NCBI RefSeq assembly: GCF_001644645.1
Contig: NZ_CP011390.1
Span: 1,860,001 to 1,924,000 of the forward strand
Length of the DNA: 64,000 nucleotides
Direction: 5' to 3'
Source of the DNA: Flavisolibacter tropicus
GTDB lineage: Bacteria; Bacteroidota; Bacteroidia; Chitinophagales; Chitinophagaceae
Under the pieces are notes generated by a model. That model did no database searches and was not told the origin of the DNA. It was given only the letters and a program-made list of their open reading frames with translations. The position numbers were made by a program, and so were the translations under genes. Below, in pieces: positions 36,074 through 45,171 of this stretch (positions are counted from its first letter, which is position 1; every line of letters starts with the position of its first letter).

Positions 36074-36472
36074 ATGAAACCGAACATGACAGCATCTACC
36101 TTACAAGCCAAGAAAACAAAGAAAGTGCTCATCATTGAAGACGAAGGTGACATGTGTTTATTGTTGAACATTATCCTCACTGGAAAAGAAATGGAACTAG
36201 AGCACGTAAAAAATCTTTCAGCTGCAAAAGAATACTTGAAAGAGCATCAACCGGAAGTAGTTCTTCTCGACAACAAGCTGCCTGATGGATTTGGCGTTGA
36301 CTTTATTAGTTACATCAAAGCGAACTATCCCTCTATTAAAATTATTATGATCTCTGGATTTGACATTTCAGCAAAAGATGTTGCACTAGACAATGGTGCG
36401 GACATCTTTTTAGAAAAGCCATTCACCAAGAATCAACTTTATCAATCCATCACTGGATTGTTGCACAACTAA
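36074..36472 (+). CDS. Stand-alone receiver-domain response regulator
   Basis: A 132-residue CheY-like receiver with no output domain. Acidic pair in VLIIEDEGDMC, phosphoacceptor Asp in EVVLLDNKLPDGFG, Ser/Thr switch in IIMISGFD and Lys in FLEKPFTKNQ. Phosphorylated by an unlinked or nearby histidine kinase (one lies at 38364-40271) and would signal by protein-protein contact. Its own terminator follows at 36489. Confidence 0.92.
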   Translation: MKPNMTASTLQAKKTKKVLIIEDEGDMCLLLNIILTGKEMELEHVKNLSAAKEYLKEHQPEVVLLDNKLPDGFGVDFISYIKANYPSIKIIMISGFDISAKDVALDNGADIFLEKPFTKNQLYQSITGLLHN

Positions 36473-36488
36473 AAACACGAGTAAGCTA

Positions 36489-36519
36489 AAAGCGTTGGTC
36501 CAAAGATCAACGCTTTTAT
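36489..36519 (+). terminator. Terminator of the receiver gene
   Basis: AAAAGCGTTG / CAACGCTTTT with an 8-base loop, then ATTACT; moderately strong. Confidence 0.7.
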
Positions 36520-36611
36520 TACTATGTTTTCTATCCCCATTCGGCATACCGTTGTATAATTAGGCAGCATTAATTGCGCTTGCTAGTAACTAGAATTCTG
36601 GGCATCTTTAC

Positions 36612-37643
36612 ATGGAGTTCATACCAGCAATCAATAATTGCCCTATTATACATTTAGCCGTGACTACATCTACTAAACAAGAATGGCATCCCAATGGCCA
36701 GTTAAAAGAAGAAATTCATTATAACGGCTCATTGCCTGCAAATGGTTGGAGTTACAAATCGTATTACCCTAATAGCCAGCTTGAAAAAGAGCAATGCTTT
36801 AGCAAGGGGCAATTGATAGAACAAAAGACGTTTGATGAAAATGGTAACAAAACCAGCCATACTATCTGGAACATCCGCTTACAACAAATGGTTGATCGCC
36901 CCGTAGTTACACCAGCTTCACAAACAATTCGACCAAATGTTGCCAGTGGCTGTATGACAATTGCAAGCATTATAGAAATAATGCCTTGGGTTTGTGAACT
37001 TATTGAAGCGCCTGTTATGGCAAATGAATTAGGGGCTGCACATGACCGTTTTTACAGTCAATTTAATGATGATAAAGAAAACGAGGCTGAAGAAGAAAGA
37101 GATGAGGAAGCTTGGAGGCTGAAAGGCAAAAAAGGCAGCCTTAGTGTATTATTTGAACGCTCCGAAGGCTATTTATTCTATCACATTCATACACCAGACA
37201 ACAATGATTATGTAAAAGCCAACCAATTAGTTGCACGTGCGCAGAATCGAAACCGGCTGGATATGTATTTTACAGAAGAAGAGCTTTTATTAAAAGCCAC
37301 AAGAACAGCAACCCCTATCCTATATTACATAACGCCCTTTCCCAGAAGTCAATGGCTGGAGTTTGAACTGAATGTATGGGGTACTGATCCTGTTTACACC
37401 TTATTATCCAAAGCGTTTACATTGGCGCGCTATTCAATAAACATAAAGAATGACTCAGTTCCTCCTGTGCCCAGCTTTTTGGAATCGCTTCCATACTGGA
37501 ATACTATCATCAAAGAGATTAAAGAGTCAGATAGTGCATTTTATATCATTCACGCACCCCACTCAGCAACGGTACCAATAGTAAAGAACCCTACCCCTAA
37601 AGAATTGGAAAGATTCCTGCAAGATCATAGATCTTCCCAGTAG
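36612..37643 (+). CDS. Hypothetical protein with MORN/YwqK-like repeats
   Basis: A 343-residue cytoplasmic protein. Residues about 22-80 contain two MORN-like units of the YwqK antitoxin type (EWHPNGQLKEEIHYNGSLPANG and YYPNSQLEKEQCFSKGQLIE), followed by a Glu-rich stretch (KENEAEEERDEEAW) and a C-terminal alpha/beta region with no family that I recognise. YwqK-type repeats are found in putative toxin-neutralising proteins and in housekeeping proteins alike; with no toxin gene nearby, the antitoxin idea is not supported here. Next gene downstream is a tiny hydrophilic protein. Confidence 0.65.
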   Translation: MEFIPAINNCPIIHLAVTTSTKQEWHPNGQLKEEIHYNGSLPANGWSYKSYYPNSQLEKEQCFSKGQLIEQKTFDENGNKTSHTIWNIRLQQMVDRPVVTPASQTIRPNVASGCMTIASIIEIMPWVCELIEAPVMANELGAAHDRFYSQFNDDKENEAEEERDEEAWRLKGKKGSLSVLFERSEGYLFYHIHTPDNNDYVKANQLVARAQNRNRLDMYFTEEELLLKATRTATPILYYITPFPRSQWLEFELNVWGTDPVYTLLSKAFTLARYSINIKNDSVPPVPSFLESLPYWNTIIKEIKESDSAFYIIHAPHSATVPIVKNPTPKELERFLQDHRSSQ

Positions 37644-37695
37644 AGCCTTTACTGTTGTGGCATAGTTTTTAACCGCTTTTGTAAAAACAATAACT

Positions 37696-37935
37696 ATGAC
37701 TACAGTTTCCAATACCCGTCTGCCAGAAGAAAATAAATTACCCACCACCAGCCCTGGAAATGCCAGCAACCCTCCTTTACAGGATGAGCGATTTGAACCC
37801 GCCCATAATAATCAACTAATAAATGAACATGGTGAAAAACACCTTCGGGAGACTGCTAATATTGAAGACTATCCAGATGCACAAGACGAACAACACATGG
37901 ATGAAGCTATTAAAAGGCAAAAGAAAGAGGAGTAA
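37696..37935 (+). CDS. Small hydrophilic hypothetical protein
   Basis: A 79-residue, strongly charged protein rich in N, E, P and K (ENKLPTTSPGNASNPPL, IEDYPDAQDEQHMDEAIKRQ) without hydrophobic core, so likely disordered except for a C-terminal helix. Codon use is normal and the frame is bounded by a sensible ATG. No family known to me. Confidence 0.6.
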   Translation: MTTVSNTRLPEENKLPTTSPGNASNPPLQDERFEPAHNNQLINEHGEKHLRETANIEDYPDAQDEQHMDEAIKRQKKEE

Positions 37936-37956
37936 AACTGTATAACGGCAAACCAG

Positions 37957-38367
37957 TTATTTTACTAATTGCTGCTCCTGAATGAGTTTATATAAATCAT
38001 TGGCAAAAGCTGCATAGGCTATAAAGGTGTCAGGCTTCACCATGTACCCTGAAGCTCCTAGTTTCAGACATCGATCAATCATTACTTTGGCGGAAGAAGT
38101 AGAGGTTATGATAACCGGTATATGCCTATAAGCAGGATCTGCTTTTATGCCTTCCAAGATATCATATCCATTTTTACCAGGCATATTCAAGTCAGATAAA
38201 ATTACATCGGGTAACGAAGGCTTATGTTCCTCTAGCCATTCAAACAATGCGTCTCCGTTTTTCAACTGTGATACAATTTCAAATACGCCAGCCACATCAA
38301 AGCCTTCTTTCATAAAGAACTGCTCATCCTCGTCATTTTCTACTATTATCAGCTTGTATTTAATCAT
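37957..38367 (-). CDS. Receiver-domain response regulator (Rcp1-like)
   Basis: A 136-residue receiver-only protein: acidic residues in IIVENDEDEQFF, phosphoacceptor Asp in DVILSDLNMPGKNGYD, Thr/Ser in VIITSTSS, Lys in GYMVKPDTF. The long alpha4-beta5 and the ENDEDE signature are typical of Rcp1-type regulators partnered with phytochrome-like kinases. Its start overlaps the 3' end of the PAS histidine kinase gene by 4 bases, so it is the cognate partner of that kinase by context. Confidence 0.93.
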   Translation of the reverse strand: MIKYKLIIVENDEDEQFFMKEGFDVAGVFEIVSQLKNGDALFEWLEEHKPSLPDVILSDLNMPGKNGYDILEGIKADPAYRHIPVIITSTSSAKVMIDRCLKLGASGYMVKPDTFIAYAAFANDLYKLIQEQQLVK

Positions 38368-40271
38368 GCTATTGACTGTGCCTCCCTGTTTTCTTTATTA
38401 ATGGTAAAATAAAATGTAGTGCCTTTTCCTGGTTCTGACTCTGGCCAGATATGGCCGCCGTGCCGCTCAACAATTTTTTTACAAATAGCCAGGCCTATAC
38501 CAGTACCCGGGTAATCTTTTTTTGTATGTAAACGCCTGAAAATATCAAAAACCTTAGGTATATCGCTTTTAGAAATGCCAATTCCATTATCAGTTACAGC
38601 GAACCTTACAGAGCCCTTCTCATACTTACATGTGACTTTTATTTGCGGCTGCTCCGCCTCTGTAAACTTCAATGCATTTGTAATAAGGTTTTGAAGCAAC
38701 TGTACCAATTGTACACGATCGCCATACACTACACCTACCTCATTTTCAATCACCACTTGAGCTTTTGAGGCATCTATAGCACTCTTTACATTTTGCAAAG
38801 CTTCCTCTATCAATGCATTGACCTCAATATTTTCTTTTGCTATTTCTCCTTTGCTCAACTGCGAGTAATGCAATAAGTTTTGAATCAATTCACGCATGCG
38901 AGTAGCAGCATTGATCGACTTACTAATATAGGTCTTCAAACCTTCATGCTGCTTTGCATCCAACTTCATATCTATGAGCTGCAAAAAACTTTTAATGGTA
39001 CGAATAGGCTCTTGCAGATCGTGCGATACAATAGAGGTAAACTGCTCCAACTCCTCATTAGCATAAGATAATTCAAAATTGGTAACTTTTAGCTCTTCGG
39101 CCAGCATGCGGAAGCGGTCATAGCTTTCACGCAGCGCCTTTTCAGACTCTTTACGTTCGGTAAGATCACGAACAACCTTTGAAAAGCCGATAAGTATATT
39201 CTCATCAGTATATACTGCAGTAATAACAATATTAGCCCAGAAAAGAGATCCGTCCTTTCTAATACGCCATCCTTCTTCTTCATATTTCCCCTCCCTTCTG
39301 GCTACCTTTAGTTCATGAGCAGGCTTGCCGATTAAAATATCTTCTTCTGGATAAAAAATAGAAAAATATTTACCTATAACCTCTTGAGCAGTATATCCAT
39401 TAATTCTTCGGGCGCCTTCATTCCAGCTGACAATACGCCCCTTTTCATCGAGCATAAATATCCCATAATCAGTAACCTGCTCTACTAGGGAACGAAAGCG
39501 CTCTTCACTTTGGCGCAGGCGCTCGTCCTTTTCTTTCCGATCAGTAAGGTCACGTGTCACTTTAGAAAACCCTATCAGCTTATTATGTTCATTGAACAAG
39601 GCAGTGATCACCACATTAGCCCAGAAAAGTGATCCGTCTTTTCTTACCCGCCATCCTTCTTCTTCATATTTCCCAGTAGCCAAGGCTACTCTTAACTCCA
39701 TTTCTGGCTTTTTACTTTCCAGATCTTCTGCAGTATAAAAAGTAGAGAAATGTTTTCCTATGATCTCGCTAGCGGTGTAACCTTTTATACGAGCAGCGCC
39801 CTCATTCCATGTTTTAATATATCCCTCAGTATCCAACATGAAAATGGCATAGTCCCTTACACTCTCTACCATCAATCGATATTTCTCTTCGCTATAACGC
39901 ACATCCAATTCTGCATTTTTCTGCTCAGTGGTGTCGCGTAGTAAACAGCTATAGCCTACAAGCATCTGGTTGTTATCATACAAAGGTGACAATGTCATAG
40001 AAGCCCAAAACTTAGACTCATCTTTTTTTGTTTTCCACCCTTCAGTAACATATGTACCTCTTTTGCTGGCTTGGCTTAATTCATATTCAGCTTTGGTTAG
40101 ATCGTTAAGAATAGGGTATAATGCAGCTAAGGGCCGATTCAGGAGTTCATCGGCGGAATAACCTGTAAGTGTTGTAGCTGCAGGGTTGGAATATTGTATA
40201 TACCCGTTTGTATCCAGCATCAACACTGCTTCGCCTATGCCTTTCAGCAATTGTTGGTAATCAGTAAACAT
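38364..40271 (-). CDS. Three-PAS sensor histidine kinase
   Basis: A 635-residue soluble kinase without membrane segments. PAS domains at about 1-115, 125-245 and 255-370, each with a PAC tail (EEGWRVRKDGSLFWANVVIT); PAS 2 and 3 are so alike that they look like a recent duplication. Short coiled coil, then a HisKA H-box with His417 in SHDLQEPIRTIKSFLQL (phytochrome-kinase style), N-box LLQNLITNALKF, G1 DNGIGISKSDIPKVFDIF and G2 GTGIGLAICKKIVERHGG. Cytosolic sensor, ligand unknown; co-translated with the receiver at 37957-38367. Confidence 0.95.
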   Translation of the reverse strand: MFTDYQQLLKGIGEAVLMLDTNGYIQYSNPAATTLTGYSADELLNRPLAALYPILNDLTKAEYELSQASKRGTYVTEGWKTKKDESKFWASMTLSPLYDNNQMLVGYSCLLRDTTEQKNAELDVRYSEEKYRLMVESVRDYAIFMLDTEGYIKTWNEGAARIKGYTASEIIGKHFSTFYTAEDLESKKPEMELRVALATGKYEEEGWRVRKDGSLFWANVVITALFNEHNKLIGFSKVTRDLTDRKEKDERLRQSEERFRSLVEQVTDYGIFMLDEKGRIVSWNEGARRINGYTAQEVIGKYFSIFYPEEDILIGKPAHELKVARREGKYEEEGWRIRKDGSLFWANIVITAVYTDENILIGFSKVVRDLTERKESEKALRESYDRFRMLAEELKVTNFELSYANEELEQFTSIVSHDLQEPIRTIKSFLQLIDMKLDAKQHEGLKTYISKSINAATRMRELIQNLLHYSQLSKGEIAKENIEVNALIEEALQNVKSAIDASKAQVVIENEVGVVYGDRVQLVQLLQNLITNALKFTEAEQPQIKVTCKYEKGSVRFAVTDNGIGISKSDIPKVFDIFRRLHTKKDYPGTGIGLAICKKIVERHGGHIWPESEPGKGTTFYFTINKENREAQSIA

Positions 40272-40713
40272 GGTTAAGGTAAAGGCCTCCCTAGGAAGAC
40301 ACTTGTTGTAAAGATAACTATCTGACTATTATATGTTTAATTTTTTGACTTCCATCCAACTCTTTTGTTTAACAAAAAAGTGTTCACAAATGGCTCTTCC
40401 AAAAAATACTTCCATCCATATGAAAGGCAAAATTCAGGCAATTCACAAGCTGACAGGGCATATCACCAAGGCTTTTAACAAATTGTATTTCAGTACAGTT
40501 ACACCAAAAGAACACTTCAATTGGCACTATTCTCCGAAGTTTTAATGCTACCTACTTACAGTACGAGGTCGGTATTAAATGGATTCATACAACACTAATT
40601 TTCAACATCTATACGTTTTTGAAAACAAATTGGTTAAGAAACCGGTATCCGGGCTAATCGTACTACATATTAATTATTTACTATTTTCGCTGACCTTAAA
40701 ACCATACGTAATC
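40272..40713. other. Intergenic between divergent signalling genes
   Basis: A 70-codon frame (40333-40545) is present but has no recognisable family and an odd composition; I do not call it. TATTTTCG at 40683-40690 resembles the -7 element for the receiver gene that follows. Confidence 0.4.
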
Positions 40714-41175
40714 GTGCTAAACCTGAATACTAACACTTTACAGGAGCCGCATATTATCATTGTAGATAATGATCCTGACGACAATGCGCGCTTCTTAAAC
40801 TGTTTTCAACATTTAAACTGGCATCATCAAGTAAAAATGCTAAATGATGCGGATGCTTTATTTGAATTATTAGACAATACACCCCATCTTAATCTTTTAC
40901 CAACACTTATTGTACTGGATTACAACTTGCCGCGTTTGGGAGGAGAAACAACATTGATACTACTAAAGAAAGACAAGCGCTTTCAAAGTATTCCTGTAGT
41001 ACTATTTACTACTTCTATATCTGACAGAATGGAAAAGCAATTATTGTCTTTAGGCGCCCTTCTTTGTATTAGAAAGCCCAAAACTATAGATGGCATACAT
41101 TGGCAGGTGGTGGAGCTTATGGAGTTGGCTAAAGCACAATTTCATAGCCACCAAATGGCATTAACCACTAAGTAA
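40714..41175 (+). CDS. Receiver-domain response regulator
   Basis: A receiver-only protein; the frame is open from 40579, but the GTG at 40714 (VLNLNTNTLQEPHIIIVDND) is preferred because receiver homology begins at EPHIIIVDNDPDDN and a promoter-like TATTTTCG lies inside the longer frame. From there 153 residues. Phosphoacceptor Asp in TLIVLDYNLPRLGGE, switch Thr in VVLFTTSISD, Lys in CIRKPKTIDG. The Rcp1-type DNDPDDNARF opening matches the other receivers of this patch. Start uncertain; function by partner contact. Confidence 0.82.
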   Translation: MLNLNTNTLQEPHIIIVDNDPDDNARFLNCFQHLNWHHQVKMLNDADALFELLDNTPHLNLLPTLIVLDYNLPRLGGETTLILLKKDKRFQSIPVVLFTTSISDRMEKQLLSLGALLCIRKPKTIDGIHWQVVELMELAKAQFHSHQMALTTK

Positions 41176-41237
41176 TACTTACGCTAATAGGGAAGCTATT
41201 GTAGTACCTGCTAATAGCAAATGCTCGTAGTATGCCT

Positions 41238-41642
41238 CTACCCATTTGCCAAGGCCAAAATACCTTTTACTACATGGAATAACTCTTTTGGACTTAGGGG
41301 TTTGGTCACAAAAGGAATATTGAATTGTTCGCAAAACGTACGATCCAATTGGCTAGAAGATGTTGTAAACAAGACGATAGGTATACTATCAAAACGACGC
41401 TCTTTTTTAATGCGCGACACCGTTTCTTTTCCGTCCATCAGCGGCATGTTGATATCCATGATAATGAGGCAGGGAAGTTCTTCTTTTGTCTTTGCATTGG
41501 AGAGAAAATGCAAGGCCTCTAAACCGTTAATGGCAGTAGCTATTCGGGCATCAGGATTAATCTCCTTTATTGTTTCAAATACCATCAATTGGTCATCAGC
41601 ATCATCATCAACACAAAGGATGGTTCGCGGAATTACGTGCAT
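41238..41642 (-). CDS. Receiver-domain response regulator
   Basis: A 134-residue receiver-only protein: VDDDADDQLMVFETI acidic pocket, phosphoacceptor Asp in CLIIMDINMPLMDGKE, switch Thr in VLFTTSSS and Lys in FVTKPLSPKE. Convergent with the receiver at 40714-41175 with 62 bp between stops. Fourth receiver-only gene within 5.6 kb, and similar to the others in the Rcp1 manner; no kinase of its own is adjacent. Confidence 0.93.
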   Translation of the reverse strand: MHVIPRTILCVDDDADDQLMVFETIKEINPDARIATAINGLEALHFLSNAKTKEELPCLIIMDINMPLMDGKETVSRIKKERRFDSIPIVLFTTSSSQLDRTFCEQFNIPFVTKPLSPKELFHVVKGILALANG

Positions 41643-41819
41643 ATATCTATCTGAGATAAATCAATATACACATTTTTATACTATTTGTGTGCCTGAAGCT
41701 AAGTTCGCCTAAAAGAAATGTTGATTATAAATAAGGGGTAATGAAATACCCGTAAAAAGTTTATTATTTACTCGTATGCAATATAATTGAGATTAGTCAA
41801 AATAGCAAGGGAGCTATAA

Positions 41820-42068
41820 CTAGCAAAAAAGTGCATTGATATTGATTTCTTCTAAATAAGGATCCAGCTCATTCGTATCCTTAAAGCACTTGACCTTATT
41901 GATCCGGTCCGTATGCCTTTTAAAAAAAATCTCAACATAATAGTCTGTCAGCTGGAAAAGCAAGATGTCTTCAGCATCAGTATTACGGTCACTTACACAA
42001 GCCCCATTAAAAAGCAGGTACTGATACTTTTTGCCTTTAGAGAGACGGTTAAATTGATGAAGTAACAT
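41820..42068 (-). CDS. Small hypothetical protein
   Basis: An 82-residue protein (MLLHQFNRLSKGKKYQYLLF ... YYVEIFFKRHTDRINKVKCF) with a compact mixed alpha/beta look and normal codon use. Comparable short proteins occur commonly in this class of Bacteroidota, but I cannot name a family. Stand-alone gene. Confidence 0.6.
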   Translation of the reverse strand: MLLHQFNRLSKGKKYQYLLFNGACVSDRNTDAEDILLFQLTDYYVEIFFKRHTDRINKVKCFKDTNELDPYLEEININALFC

Positions 42069-42241
42069 AGAGGTAATTATAATATCAATATAAAAAAGAC
42101 AATGCCAAACTGGCTAAAGTTTAAAACTTGAAAAAAATAAACGAATAGCGGCTTTCTTTCCCCAAAATCATCTAATTGTCATTTGACCATAATCAAGGAA
42201 AAGAGTACACCATTTCCCCCTTTCATTGACTTTTATAGAAG

Positions 42242-43141
42242 TTACTTAAACGTACTCTTCATTACTTTTATTACACCTGAAGCTGACCATTCCGGAGAAA
42301 CAATCATACGCCTTACAGTATACAGCGGCTGAGCCGAATCTCTAGGTGTAGCTAACTGGAATGCCATTTTATAACCCCGCTTTTCAATTTCGGGCAAGGC
42401 CTCTTTGCTCCAAATACCAAAGGGATAAGCAAAATAATAGACCGGCTTACCAGTAATTTCTTCTAATTGTGTACGAGTATTTGTCAACTGAAAATCCCAT
42501 TCATTTACTACCTTTTTCTGCCCACGGTACTCGATGGTGTTCTCGTTTTTCAAACGATCTACCCGATGGTGATCCCAGGTGTGGCTTGCAATGACATGCC
42601 CTTCATCCGACAACTGCTTGATCTGCTCTTTGGTCATATAGCGGGGACGGCCAATAGAGATGGTCATTATAAAATAAACCCCTTTAAAGCCATACTTATC
42701 CATTTCCGGCTTAGCAATGCTGAATTGCTCTTCATCGGTATCATCGTAGGTAAGCATAACCGGCTTAGAAGGCAGTGGCGTACCCTTAGTAAGGTAAGCA
42801 TATAACTGGTCAGGAAGAATGGTATGGTAACCACTATCGGCCAATGCCTTCATTTGGGCTTTAAACTCGGCCACAGTTACCTCGTAGCCTCTATCAGCCC
42901 TGCTGGCCATTTGAATATCCCGAATATGATGATAACAAAGAATAGGCACTTGTGTACGGGCCATTATAGTTGCTGCATCAGCCTTTGTTTCGTTGGCTCC
43001 AGTAGTATTTAGAATCAACGAAGGATGGTTACTACTAGCAGTAGCAGAATCTTTAACAGGTGCGGCAGTTGTTTTCGTGGAGGAATCAGAACAGCTAGCC
43101 AGTAAAGTGACTGCAGTTGCAAGGCAAAGGAGGTTTTTCAT
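42242..43141 (-). CDS. Polysaccharide deacetylase (NodB/CE4) lipoprotein
   Basis: A 299-residue lipoprotein (TLLASC, Cys17) with a CE4 NodB domain from about 95: MLTYDDTDEEQ (motif 1, TYDD; the usual following Gly is Thr), ASHTWDHHRVD (motif 2, metal His pair SHTWDH), and FAYPFGIWS (motif 3). The entry segment VPILCYHHIRDIQ is typical of YadE/PgaB-like deacetylases. It would remove N-acetyl or O-acetyl groups from peptidoglycan or an exopolysaccharide in the periplasm or outside the outer membrane. Single gene; no polysaccharide synthase adjacent. Confidence 0.9.
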   Translation of the reverse strand: MKNLLCLATAVTLLASCSDSSTKTTAAPVKDSATASSNHPSLILNTTGANETKADAATIMARTQVPILCYHHIRDIQMASRADRGYEVTVAEFKAQMKALADSGYHTILPDQLYAYLTKGTPLPSKPVMLTYDDTDEEQFSIAKPEMDKYGFKGVYFIMTISIGRPRYMTKEQIKQLSDEGHVIASHTWDHHRVDRLKNENTIEYRGQKKVVNEWDFQLTNTRTQLEEITGKPVYYFAYPFGIWSKEALPEIEKRGYKMAFQLATPRDSAQPLYTVRRMIVSPEWSASGVIKVMKSTFK

Positions 43142-43424
43142 AATGTGTTTTGCTTAGACAAAGGTGTAAAAGATGAGCTTGATTTCAAAAACTTTCTTCC
43201 ACTTTTTTAATTAACCATCAAATTCAATGAAATATAAGCCTGTAAAGACTTACAAACAAAAAGAGTAGACTAAAAACCACCCTTTAAAACGAATTTAACA
43301 ACTTACATGGAAAAGCACCATCCTTTGGACTAATCGCCTTCCTTTTTATCGCTAATTTTTTAGGTTTAAAACCATATGCTGAAACTGTAAGGCATACCCT
43401 TTTCCTACACTTTTCCTACCCCTT
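43142..43424. other. Intergenic, no gene recognised
   Basis: AT-rich region upstream of the deacetylase; holds its promoter and otherwise nothing clear before the large hairpin at 43425. Confidence 0.4.
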
Positions 43425-43552
43425 GCTGTCCTCATAGTCATGACTTCTTCGGGACTGCTTCGAGGCTTGTTCGAGACTTCTTCGAAGCGGCCCGAAGGAA
43501 TCCCGAAGGAGTCCCGAAGCGGTCTCGAACAAAGGATGACGCTAAGGACAGC
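43425..43552. repeat. Giant hairpin built of 11-bp CGAA/TTCG units
   Basis: Closing stem GCTGTCCT (43425-43432) / AGGACAGC (43545-43552). Inside, 11-base units run without gaps: TTCGGGACTGC (43448), TTCGAGGCTTG (43459), TTCGAGACTTC (43470), TTCGAAGCGGC (43481), then the complementary orientation CCGAAGGAATC (43492), CCGAAGGAGTC (43503), CCGAAGCGGTC (43514), TCGAACAAAGG (43525). A related array is at 63861-63915. No coding capacity. Confidence 0.85.
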
Positions 43553-43925
43553 CATTCCACAGCAAAGGATAGAATAGCCCGCAGAAACTAGTACATATCA
43601 ATGGTTTACAGAAGATAAAAGGAAGTTATGGGGGAAAACTTGCAACCAAAAAACAGAAATTTAATACGTTTAAATTCTAAAATCTTTGATACCCTCGACC
43701 AAGCATTTACCAACATATGAATAAGCAGGGGCTAATAATTACATTTTTACCTACCTATTTTTCAACAATTTTGGTTCCCTATACCATGATATAGTTTTGA
43801 ACTACCTATACCTATAATGATTTGTATAGCACCAGAGAGATGGTTACGATCCTGTACAAAGCAGATGGCGTCTGACGAACCCATTGTAACTAATTATTAT
43901 ACAAGTAAGAAGTGGAGAATTGATA
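43553..43925. other. Intergenic, no gene recognised
   Basis: AT-rich. Only a near-palindrome CTATACCATGATATAG around 43782-43797 and several ACCTAT words stand out; significance unclear. Confidence 0.35.
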
Positions 43926-44336
43926 CTAGGACTTAAACCCTAATGTAAATATGCGCTGACGGCCATTATAGGTAAAGATGCAATGCTTGAGCACTTCTAC
44001 GCCTATGATAATAGAAGCTGGATACTGGGGATCGATAAGCGTACCTGCCCTTATTCCTTCAATAACAGCTACCTGTTGCCCTTCCTGGTCAAAGCGCAGA
44101 TCCATCAGGTATTCTGTCAGTGGCATTTTACCAAATAGCGGATGCCGGTAATCGGCCAAACGCAAGGTTTCCAGTTGCAGCTGCTTGGCCAGCTCCTCAC
44201 GTATAAGGCAGTGGGCAGCGCCTGTATCAATAATGGCCTTTGCTGATACAGCCAAGTCTTTTTTCTTGTTGAGCACCTGCAATTGCAAATATGGAAAAGC
44301 GTCTTCATCAAATGTACCGGTTACTATCTTATCCAT
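43926..44336 (-). CDS. Retropepsin-like (clan AA) aspartic protease-like protein
   Basis: A 136-residue protein with one catalytic motif AIIDTGAAHCLI (Asp in DTGA) near residue 38 and the following hydrophobic-hydrophobic-Gly region IIIGVEVLKHCIFTYNG typical of retropepsin-fold domains. One motif per chain means it should act as a homodimer like retroviral protease or bacterial SpoIIGA/PerP-type enzymes. No membrane segment or signal, so cytoplasmic. Substrate unknown. Confidence 0.82.
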   Translation of the reverse strand: MDKIVTGTFDEDAFPYLQLQVLNKKKDLAVSAKAIIDTGAAHCLIREELAKQLQLETLRLADYRHPLFGKMPLTEYLMDLRFDQEGQQVAVIEGIRAGTLIDPQYPASIIIGVEVLKHCIFTYNGRQRIFTLGFKS

Positions 44337-44568
44337 AATCAGAGCATTTACCTCTTACAAACTACAAACTATACATAACATTTAGTGCTTAAATAACCTT
44401 CTTTTTATTGCTTTTTAGGTTAACCAGACCGTGGTTTTTACCACCCTTTGAACCTGCTTAATTACCTATAAAAACAGGGTGTGAAAAACAATTGTATAAA
44501 CTATTAAGAGTTTATCCTAAATTAAGGGTCGAAATAACGTTTGTCTAACCCTTAAATGCTCATAAAAA

Positions 44569-45003
44569 ATGGCAAAAGCAACAAAGAAAGCAGCTCCTAA
44601 AAAAGCAGCTGCTAAAAAAGCGGCCCCTGCTAAAAAGGCTGCTCCAGCAAAGAAAGCATCAGCTAAGGCGCCTGCTAAAAAAGCGGCAGCTAAAAAAGCA
44701 GCTCCTGCAAAGAAAGCAGCTCCTAAAAAAGCAGCAGCTAAAAAATCTGCCCGTAAACCTAATGCGGCCTTCATGGCTCCCCTACAACCTAGCGGACCAT
44801 TAGCAGAAGTAATTGGTAACAAGGCTTTACCTCGTACAGAGATTGTAAAGAAGGTTTGGGACTATATTAAGAAGAACGACCTTCAAGACAAAAAGAACAA
44901 GCGTATGATCAATGCCGACGCTAAGCTGAAACCGCTGTTTGGCAAAAATCAGATCTCTATGTTTGAGTTGGCAAAAATTGTCAATAACCACGTAGTGAAA
45001 TAG
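44569..45003 (+). CDS. Histone H1-like tail fused to a SWIB domain
   Basis: A 144-residue basic protein. Residues 1-64 are almost purely Lys, Ala and Pro in KKAAPAKKA-type steps, like histone H1 C-terminal tails and bacterial Hc1/AlgP proteins; residues about 65-144 form a SWIB/MDM2 domain (FMAPLQPSGPLAEVIGNKA, EIVKKVWDYIKKNDLQDKKN, LKPLFGKNQISMFELAKIV). Fusions of this sort are known in Chlamydiae and in environmental Bacteroidota and are presumed nucleoid-binding. The repeated lysine codons form a DNA-level repeat that could vary in length. Terminator at 45057. Confidence 0.92.
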   Translation: MAKATKKAAPKKAAAKKAAPAKKAAPAKKASAKAPAKKAAAKKAAPAKKAAPKKAAAKKSARKPNAAFMAPLQPSGPLAEVIGNKALPRTEIVKKVWDYIKKNDLQDKKNKRMINADAKLKPLFGKNQISMFELAKIVNNHVVK

Positions 45004-45056
45004 ATGACCTACTTGTTCTGCAGAACACAGCATCTATAACGCTCAAGCTTATACGA

Positions 45057-45085
45057 AAGCCGGTATTTACTACCGGCTTTTTTAT
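45057..45085 (+). terminator. Terminator of the SWIB gene
   Basis: AAGCCGGTA / TACCGGCTT with a 5-base loop and TTTTTATTTT. Confidence 0.9.
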
Positions 45086-45171
45086 TTTATGGCACTGAAC
45101 TTTGCATTAATTACCGGCACATGGTTTGACGCCATATGTTATTCATCTTTTAAACGGCCAATTGATTACTT

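Noticed and set aside
36612..37935. Toxin-antitoxin pair (YwqK-like repeats plus small protein)
   Set aside because: No toxin domain, a 52-bp gap between genes, and the small protein is disordered-looking; insufficient support.
40333..40545. 70-codon open frame
   Set aside because: No family, unusual composition, sits in the promoter gap between divergent signalling genes.
44517..44822. Ala-rich antisense open frame
   Set aside because: Mirror image of the Lys/Ala codon repeats of the H1/SWIB gene.
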